Below are positions 17,277 through 26,243 of a stretch of DNA of 64,000 bases, one piece after another. Location of the stretch: NCBI RefSeq assembly GCF_035944375.1, contig NZ_DASZBE010000037.1; one strand, given 5' to 3'. Origin of the DNA: Allobosea sp035944375. Lineage in GTDB: Bacteria > Pseudomonadota > Alphaproteobacteria > Rhizobiales > Beijerinckiaceae. Position 1 is the first letter of the stretch; the number at the start of each line of letters is the position of its first letter. The notes beneath the pieces were generated by a model. The model did not search any database. It had not been told where the DNA came from and saw only the letters and a list, made by a program, of their open reading frames with translations. A program made the translations under genes and the position numbers.

Positions 17277-18191
17277 ATGACCGTGATCCTGAAGGCGCCG
17301 GCGGGAGAGGAGCGCGACGCGCGACGCGGCGTCGTGATGATGCTCGTCGGGCTGGCGCTGTTCTCTATCCTGAACGGTGTCGTCAAGGCGCTGGCGGAGA
17401 CCTTCGCGGTCAACCAGATCGTCTTTTTCCGCAACAGCTTCGCGCTCGTCACCCTGCTGCTGATGGCGCGCGGGCTCGGGGGCTTTGCCGCGCTCAAGGT
17501 CCACAACCGCCCCGGCATGGCGCTGCAGGCCCTGCAGTTCACGGCCGTGCTGCTCTTCATCTTCGTGGCCTATCGCCACATGCCGCTGGCGGACGCGACC
17601 GCGATCTCCTTCCTGCAGCCGGTTCTCGTGCTGCTGCTCTCGGCGCCTCTGCTCGGCGAGAAGGTGACGCGGCTGGGCTGGATCGCCCTCCTGCTGGGCT
17701 TGGGCGGCGTCCTGTTGATGATCAAGCCGAGCGGCGGCGGCAGCCTGTTCGGCCTGACCATGTCGGTCATCGGCACGGTCTTCAGCGCGCTCTCGCTGAT
17801 CCAGCAGCGCAGCCTCTCGCGCAACGAGACCTCGCTGTCGATCGCCTTCTGGACGCTGGCCGGCTCGGCCCTGCTCGTCCTGCCGAGCCTGCCCTTCAAC
17901 TGGGTGCAGCCGACGCCGGCGCAATGGGCGCTGCTGATCGGCAACGGCCTGGCCTCGGGGGCCTGCCAATATCTCACCACCCGCGCGCTCTTCCATGCGC
18001 CCGTGGCGACGATCGCGCCGCTCTCCTACACCAAGATGCTCTGGGCCCTGATCGTCGGCTTCATCTGGTTCGGCGACGTGCCGACCCTGCTCGTCCTCGG
18101 CGGCTCGGCGATCGTGATTGCCGCGAGCGCGCTGGTCTATCTGGCCCCCAAACCCGTGCCCGCCCCGGTCAGGCTCGAAGAAACCCCATGA
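17277..18191 (+). CDS. EamA/DMT-family transporter
   Basis: A 304-residue membrane protein with about ten helices arranged as two EamA repeats. It starts two bases after the asparaginase-like stop and overlaps the next gene by four bases (ATGA), so it is translationally coupled in the importer operon. Its likely role is export of a product or an excess amino acid; the substrate is unknown. Confidence 0.89.
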   Translation: MTVILKAPAGEERDARRGVVMMLVGLALFSILNGVVKALAETFAVNQIVFFRNSFALVTLLLMARGLGGFAALKVHNRPGMALQALQFTAVLLFIFVAYRHMPLADATAISFLQPVLVLLLSAPLLGEKVTRLGWIALLLGLGGVLLMIKPSGGGSLFGLTMSVIGTVFSALSLIQQRSLSRNETSLSIAFWTLAGSALLVLPSLPFNWVQPTPAQWALLIGNGLASGACQYLTTRALFHAPVATIAPLSYTKMLWALIVGFIWFGDVPTLLVLGGSAIVIAASALVYLAPKPVPAPVRLEETP

Positions 18192-19342
18192 AGCGCCTGA
18201 CATCGCCCGTCTCGGCCTGGATGCGGGACCTCCGGGCGGGCTTTGCCGCCATGCGACCCTCCCGCTTCCCCTATCTCCGCTTCGCCCTGGCGCTGGCGCT
18301 CGGCATCGCGGGCGGCCTGCTGTTCCAGCGCCTGTCGCTGCCCTTGCCCTGGATGATGGGCCCGATGGTGTTCTGCACGCTGGCGGCGCTGCTGCGCCTG
18401 CCGGTGGCGGCTCCCCCGGTCATCCGCCCGCCCATGACGATGGTGATCGGCGTCATGCTGGGTGCGGCCTTCAGCCCCGATCTCGTCGCCCGCATCCCGC
18501 AATGGTGGCCGGCCACGCTCGGGCTCGTCGCCTTCATCGTGCTCTGCGGCGGCTCGGTGGTCTGGTACTTCCGCACGGTGGGCGGCTATGACCGCACCAC
18601 GGCCTATTTCGCCGGCATGCCGGGCGGGCTGGTCGAGATGATCAGCATCGGCGAGGAGCGCGGCGGCGACGGCCGGGTCATCGCGCTCGTCCATTCGGTC
18701 CGCATCCTGCTCATCGTCATGACGCTGCCCTTCGCCATCCAGTGGCTCGAGGGCGTCTCGCTGAACCGGATGGCCGGCGCCGTCTCCGTCTTCGCCACGC
18801 CCGCGGCGGCGGAACTCTGGCTGCTCGGCTGCGGGCTGGCCGGCTGCCTCCTCGGCCACAGGCTGAACCTGCCCGCGAAATATCTGCTCGGTCCGATGCT
18901 GGTCAGCGCTGCCGTTCATCTCGCGGGCTGGAGCGATTTCAAGCCGCCCTTCGAGATCGTCAACGCGGCCCAGCTGATCCTCGGCGTCGTCATCGGCTGC
19001 CGCTTCGCCGGCACGGCGCCGCGCACGATCGGGCGCATCATCCTGCTCTCGCTGGGCTCGACCGCGATCCTGCTGTTCTGGACCGCCGCCTGCGCCGCCC
19101 TCGTGTCGTGGCTGACCGGATTTCGCGCGATGACGCTGATCCTCGCCTACTCCCCGGGCGGGCTGGCCGAGATGAGCTTGATCGCTCTCGCCGTCCATGC
19201 CGAGGTCGCCTTCGTCGCCGCCCACCACATCATCCGCATCTTCGTGGTGATGGTGGCCGCCGCGCCGGTTTATGCGGTCATCGCCCGCCTCGGCCGGGAC
19301 CGGGCCGGCTCACCCGCGCCGCGCGGGATGCCGGCTGAATGA
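18188..19342 (+). CDS. AbrB-family (TIGR03082-type) integral membrane protein
   Basis: A 384-residue, very hydrophobic protein with two similar halves. Each contains a Pro-rich helix break and a Gly-rich turn (LPLPWMMGPM in the first half, LPAKYLLGPM in the second; MPGGLVEM and SPGGLAEM). This is the duplicated membrane family misnamed AbrB or ammonia monooxygenase-associated. It is not the DNA-binding AbrB. Function is unproven; transport of a small solute is likely. It is the last gene of the rightward block. Confidence 0.83.
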   Translation: MKRLTSPVSAWMRDLRAGFAAMRPSRFPYLRFALALALGIAGGLLFQRLSLPLPWMMGPMVFCTLAALLRLPVAAPPVIRPPMTMVIGVMLGAAFSPDLVARIPQWWPATLGLVAFIVLCGGSVVWYFRTVGGYDRTTAYFAGMPGGLVEMISIGEERGGDGRVIALVHSVRILLIVMTLPFAIQWLEGVSLNRMAGAVSVFATPAAAELWLLGCGLAGCLLGHRLNLPAKYLLGPMLVSAAVHLAGWSDFKPPFEIVNAAQLILGVVIGCRFAGTAPRTIGRIILLSLGSTAILLFWTAACAALVSWLTGFRAMTLILAYSPGGLAEMSLIALAVHAEVAFVAAHHIIRIFVVMVAAAPVYAVIARLGRDRAGSPAPRGMPAE

Positions 19343-19360
19343 GGCGATCCGGTTGCTTGT

Positions 19361-19372
19361 ATTGCATACAAT
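19361..19372. promoter_or_regulatory. Putative GntR/FCD operator, site 5
   Basis: ATTGCATACAAT, nested in TGTATTGCATACA, lies 189 bp upstream of the GntR start at 19561. It is the best match to the classic TTGTATACAA-like operators of FCD regulators and suggests autoregulation. A CACGATCGTG palindrome (19470-19479) also lies in this gap. Confidence 0.62.
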
Positions 19373-19560
19373 GAAGCACTGAAGCGCCCATCATGCACAC
19401 TTTCTCGTCAACGCCGCCGGAATCGCGTTGACGTAGGGGGCATCGCCCCCTAATTGCCTGCCGACTGTACACGATCGTGATGATTCTGCCGCCGGCATGA
19501 TCATTCTCCGGCCGCGGGCAGGGCCCTTCTTCATCCGCCTTTTCGACAGGACGGCACATC

Positions 19561-20262
19561 ATGGCGACACGCGGCGTCTCGGTCACCAACAAGCTCAGGG
19601 AAGCCGTGCTCGGAGGCGACTATGCCGGCGGCACACGCCTGAACGAGGTCGATCTCGCCGACGCGCTGGCCGTGTCGCGCACGCCGATCCGGGCCGCCCT
19701 CTCGACCCTCGCGGCCGAAGGGTTGCTCGAATATCGCCCCAACAGCGGCTATGCGGTGAAGACCTTCGCCGCCAAGGACATCGAGGGCATCTATGTCGTG
19801 CGGGCCAATCTCGAGGGCCTCTGCGCACGGCTGGTGGCGCAGCAGGGCCTGTCGGACGTCCATCGCGGGCTCCTGCACAAGGTGCTGGCGGAAAGCGAGG
19901 AACTGCAGACTGTCGAGAGCTGGACCGACGAGGTCTCCGATCTCTGGCGCGATCTCAACGACCGCTTCCACAACACCCTGATCGAGGCGTCCGGCAACTC
20001 GCATCTCGCGATGATGCTGCGCAAATCCCGCGCCATCCCCCTGCTCAACCAGCTCAAGTTCCGCTGGTTCGACATGGGCACCCTGGCCCGCGCCCATGAC
20101 GACCACAGCCAGATCTTCGCCGCCATCACCGGCGGGCAGGTCGTGCGCGCCGAGAGCCTCGCCGAGGAGCATGTCTACCGCTCGGGCCAGCGCATCATCG
20201 AACATTGGCGCAAGATGGATACGCGCAAGCCGGCCGCTGGCACGAAGGCCCGCGCGGCCTGA
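19561..20262 (+). CDS. GntR-family transcriptional regulator, FCD subfamily
   Basis: A 233-residue regulator. Residues 1-70 form the winged helix (ALAVSRTPIRAAL recognition helix, NSGYAV wing) and residues ~78-215 form the FCD effector domain, with His residues placed for metal binding (DRFHNTL, HDDHSQI, AEEHVYR). FCD regulators normally repress and are released by a small carboxylate or amide-like ligand. Its position between two amide-hydrolase blocks, and the repeated ATTG-N4-CAAT motif around them, make it the likely local regulator. It converges on the amidase at 20329. Confidence 0.92.
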   Translation: MATRGVSVTNKLREAVLGGDYAGGTRLNEVDLADALAVSRTPIRAALSTLAAEGLLEYRPNSGYAVKTFAAKDIEGIYVVRANLEGLCARLVAQQGLSDVHRGLLHKVLAESEELQTVESWTDEVSDLWRDLNDRFHNTLIEASGNSHLAMMLRKSRAIPLLNQLKFRWFDMGTLARAHDDHSQIFAAITGGQVVRAESLAEEHVYRSGQRIIEHWRKMDTRKPAAGTKARAA

Positions 20263-20278
20263 CGTCAAGGTCAACGGA

Positions 20279-20294
20279 ACGGCCCGGAGGCCGT
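20279..20294. terminator. Small stem-loop between convergent GntR and amidase genes
   Basis: A perfect 6-bp stem ACGGCC/GGCCGT with a 4-nt loop lies in the 66-bp convergent gap. It has no U-tract on either strand and could weakly terminate both transcripts. Confidence 0.35.
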
Positions 20295-20328
20295 GCCGTC
20301 TAGCGCGGCATGCTCACGCGCCTTCTGC

Positions 20329-21738
20329 TCACGCGGCCTTCGCCAGTCCCAGCATGGCCGGCCGCCGCTGCCGCCAGGGCGTGGCCTGCTCGAAGGCATG
20401 AGCCGCCTGCAGCAGAACCGCCTCGCCGAAGGGCCGCGCCGCGAGCTGGATCGACACCGGCAGGCCATTGGGGCCGAAGCCCGAGGGCACGCAGATCGCC
20501 GGCATCCCCGTCAGGTTGAAGGCCATGGTGAAGTTCGGCTTGTCGAGATTGTCCCAGCGCGGCACCTGGTCGATCGGCGGCGCCTCGTCGGGGTTGCCGG
20601 CGGTCAGCACCACATCGACGCCGGCCATCGCCGCCGCCATTTCCGCGATCAGCTCGCGCCGGCGCCGCAGCGCCTGGACATAATCCATGCCGGTGCAGAG
20701 CGCGGCGAAGACCAGGCGGTCGCGATAGCGCTGCCCGAACTTCTCCGGGTTCTTCAGCATCATTCGCTCATAGGCCGCGCCGCGTTCGACCGTCGAGATG
20801 AAGAAGCCGGCCGCATTGTACTCCTGCATGGCCGAGAGCTTGATCTCGATGATCTCCGCGCCGAGGCTCTCATAGGTCGAAATCGCGGCGTCGATGCCGG
20901 CCTTGACCGCGGGAGCGACCGGCCTGTCGGTCTCGTGCCAGCGGCTGAGCACGCCGACCTTCAGCCCCTTCGCGCCCTTGCCGAGCCCGGCGGTGTAGTC
21001 GGGCACCGCCCTGGTCGCGCTGGCGGGATCGGCGGGGTCATGGCCGGCGAGCGCCTGCAGCATCAGCGCGCAGTCCTGCGTCGTCCAGGCCATCGGGCCG
21101 ATATGGTCGAGCGAATAGGCCGCCGGCGCGACGCCGGCGCGGCTGACCAGCCCATAGGTCGGCTTCAGGCCGACGATGCCGCAGAGCGCCGCAGGACCAC
21201 GGATCGAGCCGCCCGTATCGGTGCCGAGCCCGCCGAGCACGAGGCCGGCCGCAACCGCAGCGCCTGTACCGCTCGAGGATCCCGCCGTGAAGCGCTGCGT
21301 GTTCCAGGGATTGCGCGAGGGCGGCCAGGGCAGGTCGAAGGAGGGGCCGCCATCGGCGAATTCATGCGTGGTCAGCTTGCCCATCAGCACGGTGCCGGCG
21401 GCATCGAGCGCTACGGCGCAGGTCGCATCCGCGTCGGGAACATTGCCGATGTTGTGAGCGGACTGGCAGGTCGTCAGGATGCCCTTGGTGTCGATGATGT
21501 CCTTGAGACCGATCGGGATGCCGTGCAGCGGCGATGTCGGGCCCGAGGCCTTGATCTCGGCTTCCGCCTTCTTGGCGTCGGCCCGGGCGCGGTCCTCGGT
21601 CAGGGTGACGAAGGCGTGCAGCTCCGGCTCGAATGCCTTGACGCGGGCCAGGCACATCTCGGTCAGCTCGACCGGAGAGAGCTTGCCGGCTTTGATCAGG
21701 GCGGCGGCCTCGCTGATGGTCAGGATGTCCGTGCTCAT
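20329..21738 (-). CDS. AS-family amidase paired with an AtzG-like protein
   Basis: A 469-residue AS amidase with Lys79 (GLKDIID), cis-Ser154 (AGSSSGTG) and nucleophile Ser178 (GTDTGGSIR) at the standard 75- and 24-residue spacings. Its start overlaps the stop of the AtzG-like gene by four bases, so the two are translationally coupled. It is the last gene of the long leftward block that begins with the binding protein at 29399. The substrate is unknown. Confidence 0.94.
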   Translation of the reverse strand: MSTDILTISEAAALIKAGKLSPVELTEMCLARVKAFEPELHAFVTLTEDRARADAKKAEAEIKASGPTSPLHGIPIGLKDIIDTKGILTTCQSAHNIGNVPDADATCAVALDAAGTVLMGKLTTHEFADGGPSFDLPWPPSRNPWNTQRFTAGSSSGTGAAVAAGLVLGGLGTDTGGSIRGPAALCGIVGLKPTYGLVSRAGVAPAAYSLDHIGPMAWTTQDCALMLQALAGHDPADPASATRAVPDYTAGLGKGAKGLKVGVLSRWHETDRPVAPAVKAGIDAAISTYESLGAEIIEIKLSAMQEYNAAGFFISTVERGAAYERMMLKNPEKFGQRYRDRLVFAALCTGMDYVQALRRRRELIAEMAAAMAGVDVVLTAGNPDEAPPIDQVPRWDNLDKPNFTMAFNLTGMPAICVPSGFGPNGLPVSIQLAARPFGEAVLLQAAHAFEQATPWRQRRPAMLGLAKAA

Positions 21739-21938
21739 CGGGCGCTCTCCTCGGTCGGGAAGCTGAAGATGTGGGCCGGCTCGGCCATGTAGCTGCGCTC
21801 GCCGCGGATCCGGGCGGACATCTCGACGATGTAGCCATAGGCCTCGACATATTCGGCGACCTGCTCGGGCGTCAGGATGAAGCCGGCGCGCGCCAGGAAG
21901 GCGCTCATCTCGGCTTCGGATGCGATCGGTGTCGGCAT
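21735..21938 (-). CDS. AtzG-like small amidase partner (67 aa)
   Basis: A 67-residue helical protein whose C-terminal tail carries SYMAEPAHIFSF, the E-P-x-H-x-F pattern shared with the other AtzG-like proteins here. It directly precedes and overlaps the amidase gene. It probably forms an AtzE-AtzG or GatA-GatC-like complex. Confidence 0.83.
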   Translation of the reverse strand: MPTPIASEAEMSAFLARAGFILTPEQVAEYVEAYGYIVEMSARIRGERSYMAEPAHIFSFPTEESAR

Positions 21939-22008
21939 GGCTGGCGGTTCTCCTGTGACGCGGGGCGAATGCCCGCAGGCCTGCGGGCGGCGAAGGGCCG
22001 GGCTCCGG

Positions 22009-22887
22009 CTAGAGCGGAACCTGGCGACGCTTGCGGTGCTCGTCCTGGAAGATGAAGACGGTCGCGCCCATCACGATCGCGGCGCCGACCAGCGCCCAGC
22101 GATCGGGAATCTCCTGGTAGGCGAGCCAGGCGAACAGCGCGATGAAGGGCAGGCGGGCGAAGTCGAAAGGCATCACGGTCGAGGCCGGCGCGTTGCGCAA
22201 AGCCAGGAACAGTGTCAGCCGGCCGACGAACATCGCCACCGCCATCACCACCAGAAACAGCATCATGTCGAAGGACGGTGTCCGCCAGTAGAGCACGGCG
22301 GGGATCAGGCCAGTGACCACCGGGATCAGGGTGGTGATGGCGACGATGCGGCTGGTGCTCTCGATCTGCGTCAACCGCTTCGAGATCAGGTACATTGAGG
22401 CCATCGACAGGGTCGAGATCATCAGCGCGATGGTGCCGGCGTCGAGCGCGACGAAGCCGGGGCGGGCGATGACCATCACGCCGACGAAACCCACCAGCAC
22501 CGCCGCCCAGCGGCTGCGCGAGACGCTCTCGCCGAGCAGGACGCCGGCCAGTGCCGTCACGATGATCGGCGCAGCGAAGGTCATTGCGGTGGCCTTGGCC
22601 AGCGGCACATGCGCGAGCGCATAGAACCAGGTCAGGTTCGAGACGCAGCCGACCGCGGTCATGATCGCGTAGAGCCGGCGCTTCTCACGCCGGTCCGGCA
22701 GGCCCGCCCCGCCCCGCAGCTGCGGCCAGACGAAGACGAGCATGATCAGATTGGTCAGGAAGCTGATCTGGAACGGATGCAGCTCGGTCGCGATCTGCCG
22801 GACCAGCGAATTGCCGCCCGCCAGGAAGGCCGTGCTCAGGATCATCCAGAGGATGCCGGCCTGGACGGTGTTGCGGGCCTCGGCCAT
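22009..22887 (-). CDS. EamA/DMT-family transporter
   Basis: A 292-residue ten-helix transporter with two EamA repeats, the third such gene in the locus. It lies between two amidase modules in the leftward block, 70 bp from each neighbour. Export of a product of amide hydrolysis is plausible; no substrate motif is visible. Confidence 0.88.
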   Translation of the reverse strand: MAEARNTVQAGILWMILSTAFLAGGNSLVRQIATELHPFQISFLTNLIMLVFVWPQLRGGAGLPDRREKRRLYAIMTAVGCVSNLTWFYALAHVPLAKATAMTFAAPIIVTALAGVLLGESVSRSRWAAVLVGFVGVMVIARPGFVALDAGTIALMISTLSMASMYLISKRLTQIESTSRIVAITTLIPVVTGLIPAVLYWRTPSFDMMLFLVVMAVAMFVGRLTLFLALRNAPASTVMPFDFARLPFIALFAWLAYQEIPDRWALVGAAIVMGATVFIFQDEHRKRRQVPL

Positions 22888-22956
22888 GGCGCGGCGAATT
22901 CCTCGGAGGGGTGGCAGGGGGGAGCGGGCGGCCCCGGCGGGCCGCCCGGCAAAGGA

Positions 22957-24363
22957 TCAGGCGGCGAGCAGGGCGGGCCGCGTCGCACGCCACTGGGTCG
23001 CCTGCTCATAGGCGTGGCCGAGCTGGAACACCGTCGTCTCGGCGAAGGGGTGCCCCACGAGCTGGATCGCGACCGGCAGGCCCGTTCCCGGCTCGTAGCC
23101 GGCGCAGAGCGCCAGCGCCGGCAGGCCGGTGACGTTGAAAGGCATGGTGATCGAGGGCTTCTGGTACATCAGCCATTTCGGCACCTTGTCGATCGGCTGC
23201 GCCGGGAAGGGCGAGCCCGCCGTCAGCAGCACGTCGACGCCGATCATCGCCTCGGCGACGGCGGCGCAGAGCTCCTGCCGGCGCCGCAGCGCCTGGACAT
23301 AGTCGGCGCCCGTCAAAAGCCCGCCCATGCTGATCCGGTCGCGCGCGATCTCGCCATAGAGCTCCGGCGTCGCCCGCTGATCCGCCTCGTGGATCGCGAA
23401 GGCTTCCGACGACATGATGATCAGGCCGACGGCAGCGAAATCCATCAGCGGCGGCAGCGTCACCGCCTTGATGACGCAGCCGAGCGATGTGTAGACCGCG
23501 ATCGCCTGCTCGATCGCCGCCAGCACGGGCGGCGCCGCCTGATGGTCGGTCTCGTGGAAATGGCGGATGACCCCGATGGTCTTGCCCTTCACCGTTTCGT
23601 CGAGCTTTTCGGTGAAGTCTGGCACCGCCACATCCGCGCAGGCCGGATCGAGCGGATCATGCCCCGCCATCGCCTGCAGCATCAGCGCCGCATCCTCGAC
23701 CGTCCAGCACATCGGCCCGGCATGGTCGAGCGATTGCGACAGCGGCAGGATGCCCCTTCGCGAGAGCAGCCCATAGGTCGGCTTGATGCCGGCCAGCCCG
23801 CACAGCGAGGACGGGCTGCGGATCGAGCCGCCGGTGTCCGAGCCGGTCGCGCCCAGCACCATGCCGGCCGCGACTGCCGCGCCCGAGCCGGACGAGGAGC
23901 CGCCCGTGGTGCGGGCCGGGTCCCAGGGGTTGCGCGCGGGCGGTGTGAACAGGTCGAAGGAGGGGCCGCCGATCGCGAATTCGAAAGTCCCGAGCTTGCC
24001 GGTGATGACCGCGCCGCTCTCGCGCAGCTTCGTGACCGTGAAGGCGTCCTCGGTCGGTACGCGACTCTTCAGCAGGTTGGAATGGGCCGTCGTCGCCACG
24101 CCGGCCGTGTCGTAGATGTCCTTCAGCCCGACCGGGATGCCGTGCATCGGGCCGCGCGGCCCGCTTGTCCCGATCTCGACTTCGGCCGCCTCGGCCGCCT
24201 CCAGCGCCAGCTCCGGCGTGAAGGCGACATAGGTGATCAAGGTCGCGTCGAGCGCCTGCGTGCGTGCGATGCAGGCCTTCGTGAGCTCGACCGGTGAAAG
24301 CTTGCGCTCCGCGATCAGGGTCGAGGCCTCGCGAATGGTCAGCAGCGTGAGATCGCTGGTCAT
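22957..24363 (-). CDS. AS-family amidase paired with an AtzG-like protein
   Basis: A 468-residue AS amidase with Lys81 (GLKDIYD), cis-Ser156 (GGSSSGSG) and nucleophile Ser180 (GSDTGGSIR), then KPTYGLLSRRG. The ATG at 24363 is chosen because it lies one base after the AtzG-like stop; longer frames run into that gene. It has the highest visible similarity to the two neighbouring amidases, consistent with tandem duplication. Confidence 0.93.
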   Translation of the reverse strand: MTSDLTLLTIREASTLIAERKLSPVELTKACIARTQALDATLITYVAFTPELALEAAEAAEVEIGTSGPRGPMHGIPVGLKDIYDTAGVATTAHSNLLKSRVPTEDAFTVTKLRESGAVITGKLGTFEFAIGGPSFDLFTPPARNPWDPARTTGGSSSGSGAAVAAGMVLGATGSDTGGSIRSPSSLCGLAGIKPTYGLLSRRGILPLSQSLDHAGPMCWTVEDAALMLQAMAGHDPLDPACADVAVPDFTEKLDETVKGKTIGVIRHFHETDHQAAPPVLAAIEQAIAVYTSLGCVIKAVTLPPLMDFAAVGLIIMSSEAFAIHEADQRATPELYGEIARDRISMGGLLTGADYVQALRRRQELCAAVAEAMIGVDVLLTAGSPFPAQPIDKVPKWLMYQKPSITMPFNVTGLPALALCAGYEPGTGLPVAIQLVGHPFAETTVFQLGHAYEQATQWRATRPALLAA

Positions 24364-24364
24364 C

Positions 24365-24553
24365 TCAGCGGCCCGCCGGTGCGAAAATATGAGCCGGCTC
24401 GGCATCATAGCCGCGGGGCTTGCGCACACGCTCCCGCATCGCCTGCAGCAGCATGTAGGCGCTGCGCATCTCGTCCATATGCTCGGGCTTGACGCTGATG
24501 CCGGCCCGGTCGAGCAGCACCTGGAAGGCTTCGGTCGAGATGGTCTCGCTCAT
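24365..24553 (-). CDS. AtzG-like small amidase partner (62 aa)
   Basis: Starts MSETIST at 24553, preceded by GGAGA; an in-frame GTG lies 12 bp further upstream. The tail DAEPAHIFAPAGR carries the family E-P-x-H-x-F motif. It ends one base before the amidase start. Confidence 0.83.
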   Translation of the reverse strand: MSETISTEAFQVLLDRAGISVKPEHMDEMRSAYMLLQAMRERVRKPRGYDAEPAHIFAPAGR

Positions 24554-24586
24554 GGTCGTCTCCACGAATGGGGGATAGGCACCGGG

Positions 24587-26005
24587 TCACTCGGCAGCGA
24601 GCGCCTGCTGCACCCATGGTGCCGGGCGCAGGTCACGGAAGGCGGTGGCCTTCTCGAAGGCGCTGCCGACGCGCAGCACGAGATCGTCCTGGAAGGGCCG
24701 CCCGACGATCTGCATGTTCAAGGGCAGCCCTGCCGCCGAGAAACCCGAACAAACCGACAGAGCCGGCGAGCCGGTCAGGTTGAAGACGCGGGTGAAGGAA
24801 GGCCGCGAGCGCGACATCATGTTGCCGAGATCGCCGAGCTTGGGCGCCACGCCCGGCATGGTCGGACAGATCAGCACGTCGACGCTCTCGAACACGGTCG
24901 CGATCTCGGCGATCAGGCGGCCGCGCTCGCGCAGCGCGTTGACATAGTCGCAGGCCCGCACGAAGGCGCCCATCATGATGCGCTGGCGGGCGAGTTCGCC
25001 ATAGAGTTCCGGCGTCGCCTTCAGCGTCTCCTCATGGAAGGCGAAGGCCTCCGAGCGCGAGATCAGCGTCGCCGCGTCGCCATAGGCCGACAGCGGCGAG
25101 AGCGTCACGTCCACCACCTCGCAGCCCAGCTCCCGGAAGGTCACCAGCGCCGCCTCGATGCCGGCCTTGATCTCGGGGTCGGTCTCGGCATCGCTCTCGA
25201 AGAAGTGCCGGATGACGCCGATGCGCAGCCCCTTCACGTCCTTCTGGAGCGAGCCGGCGAAATCGGGTTTGGCGACGTCGGCGCTGCCGGGGTCGAGCGG
25301 GTCGTGCTGCGCCAGCACCTCCATCATCAGCGCGCAATCCTCGCTGGTCCAGCACATCGGCCCGCCATGGTCGAGGCTGAAGGAGAGCGGCAGGATGCCC
25401 CGCCGGCTGACCAGCCCATAGGTCGGCTTCAGGCCGGAAATCCCGCACCAGGCGGCCGGCCCGCGGATCGAGCCGCCGGTGTCTGTGCCCATCGAGCCCA
25501 TGGCGAGCCCGGCCGCGATCGCCGCGCCCGAGCCGGAGGAGGAGCCCGCCGGATCATGGGCGAGGTTCCAGGGGTTCTTCGCCGGCGGCCAGGGCAGATC
25601 GAAGGAGGTGCCCCCGATCGCGAACTCCCAGGTCGAGAGCTTGCCGAGCAGGATCGTCCCGGCCTCCGCCAGAAGCCGCGTCGTCGTCGCGTCCTCCTCC
25701 GGAACGTGGTCCTTGTAGAGCGCGGAATGGCCGGTCGTGGCGATGCCCTTGGTGTTGTAGATGTCCTTCAGGCCGATCGGCACGCCATGCAGCGGCCCCT
25801 TGTAGCCGCCCTTCATGATCTCGCCCTCGGCCTTGCGCGCGGCCGCCATGGCCTGCTCGGGCAGCACGCGGATATAGGCGTTGAGCTGCCCGTCGAAGGC
25901 CTCGATCCGGGAGAGATAGGACGCGGTCAGTTCGACCGGGGAGAGCTTCTTCGCCTTCAGCAGCGGAGCGGCCTCGGCGATGGTCAAATCGTGCAGCGCG
26001 GTCAT
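24587..26005 (-). CDS. AS-family amidase paired with an AtzG-like protein
   Basis: A 472-residue AS amidase with Lys80 (GLKDIYN), cis-Ser155 (AGSSSGSG) and nucleophile Ser179 (GTDTGGSIR). The ATG at 26005 lies 8 bp after the AtzG-like stop and fits the start of its paralogues (L-T-I-A-E-A); an upstream in-frame start at 26017 would overlap that gene. It belongs to the leftward block headed by the orphan binding protein. Confidence 0.93.
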   Translation of the reverse strand: MTALHDLTIAEAAPLLKAKKLSPVELTASYLSRIEAFDGQLNAYIRVLPEQAMAAARKAEGEIMKGGYKGPLHGVPIGLKDIYNTKGIATTGHSALYKDHVPEEDATTTRLLAEAGTILLGKLSTWEFAIGGTSFDLPWPPAKNPWNLAHDPAGSSSGSGAAIAAGLAMGSMGTDTGGSIRGPAAWCGISGLKPTYGLVSRRGILPLSFSLDHGGPMCWTSEDCALMMEVLAQHDPLDPGSADVAKPDFAGSLQKDVKGLRIGVIRHFFESDAETDPEIKAGIEAALVTFRELGCEVVDVTLSPLSAYGDAATLISRSEAFAFHEETLKATPELYGELARQRIMMGAFVRACDYVNALRERGRLIAEIATVFESVDVLICPTMPGVAPKLGDLGNMMSRSRPSFTRVFNLTGSPALSVCSGFSAAGLPLNMQIVGRPFQDDLVLRVGSAFEKATAFRDLRPAPWVQQALAAE

Positions 26006-26013
26006 GGCGGCCC

Positions 26014-26205
26014 TCACTTGGTCCAGAGCCGGAGCGCGTGGACCGGCTCCTGCAGGTAGCTGCGCTTGACCCGGATGTTGCGGGCGGCGGCTTCGAGATC
26101 GGCGACGGAGCCCTTCAGGGATTCCAGCGTCTCCGGGCCGACCCTCAGGCCGTATTCGGCGAGTTTGGCCTCGATCGGGATCGGCGTGGCGGGCGTGTCG
26201 GTCAT
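26014..26205 (-). CDS. AtzG-like small amidase partner (63 aa)
   Basis: A 63-residue protein with a helical core and the tail SYLQEPVHALRLWTK, a diverged version of the E-P-x-H-x-F ending in which Phe becomes Leu. It lies between two amidase genes, 38 bp after one and 8 bp before the next, so it most likely serves the downstream amidase. Confidence 0.8.
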   Translation of the reverse strand: MTDTPATPIPIEAKLAEYGLRVGPETLESLKGSVADLEAAARNIRVKRSYLQEPVHALRLWTK

Positions 26206-26243
26206 GGCGGCCTCCGGGACGCGGATGAGAGGGGCGGTCAGGG

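Noticed and set aside
18188..19342. AbrB as a DNA-binding transition-state regulator
   Set aside because: The protein is a polytopic membrane protein with a duplicated half; the shared name is historical.
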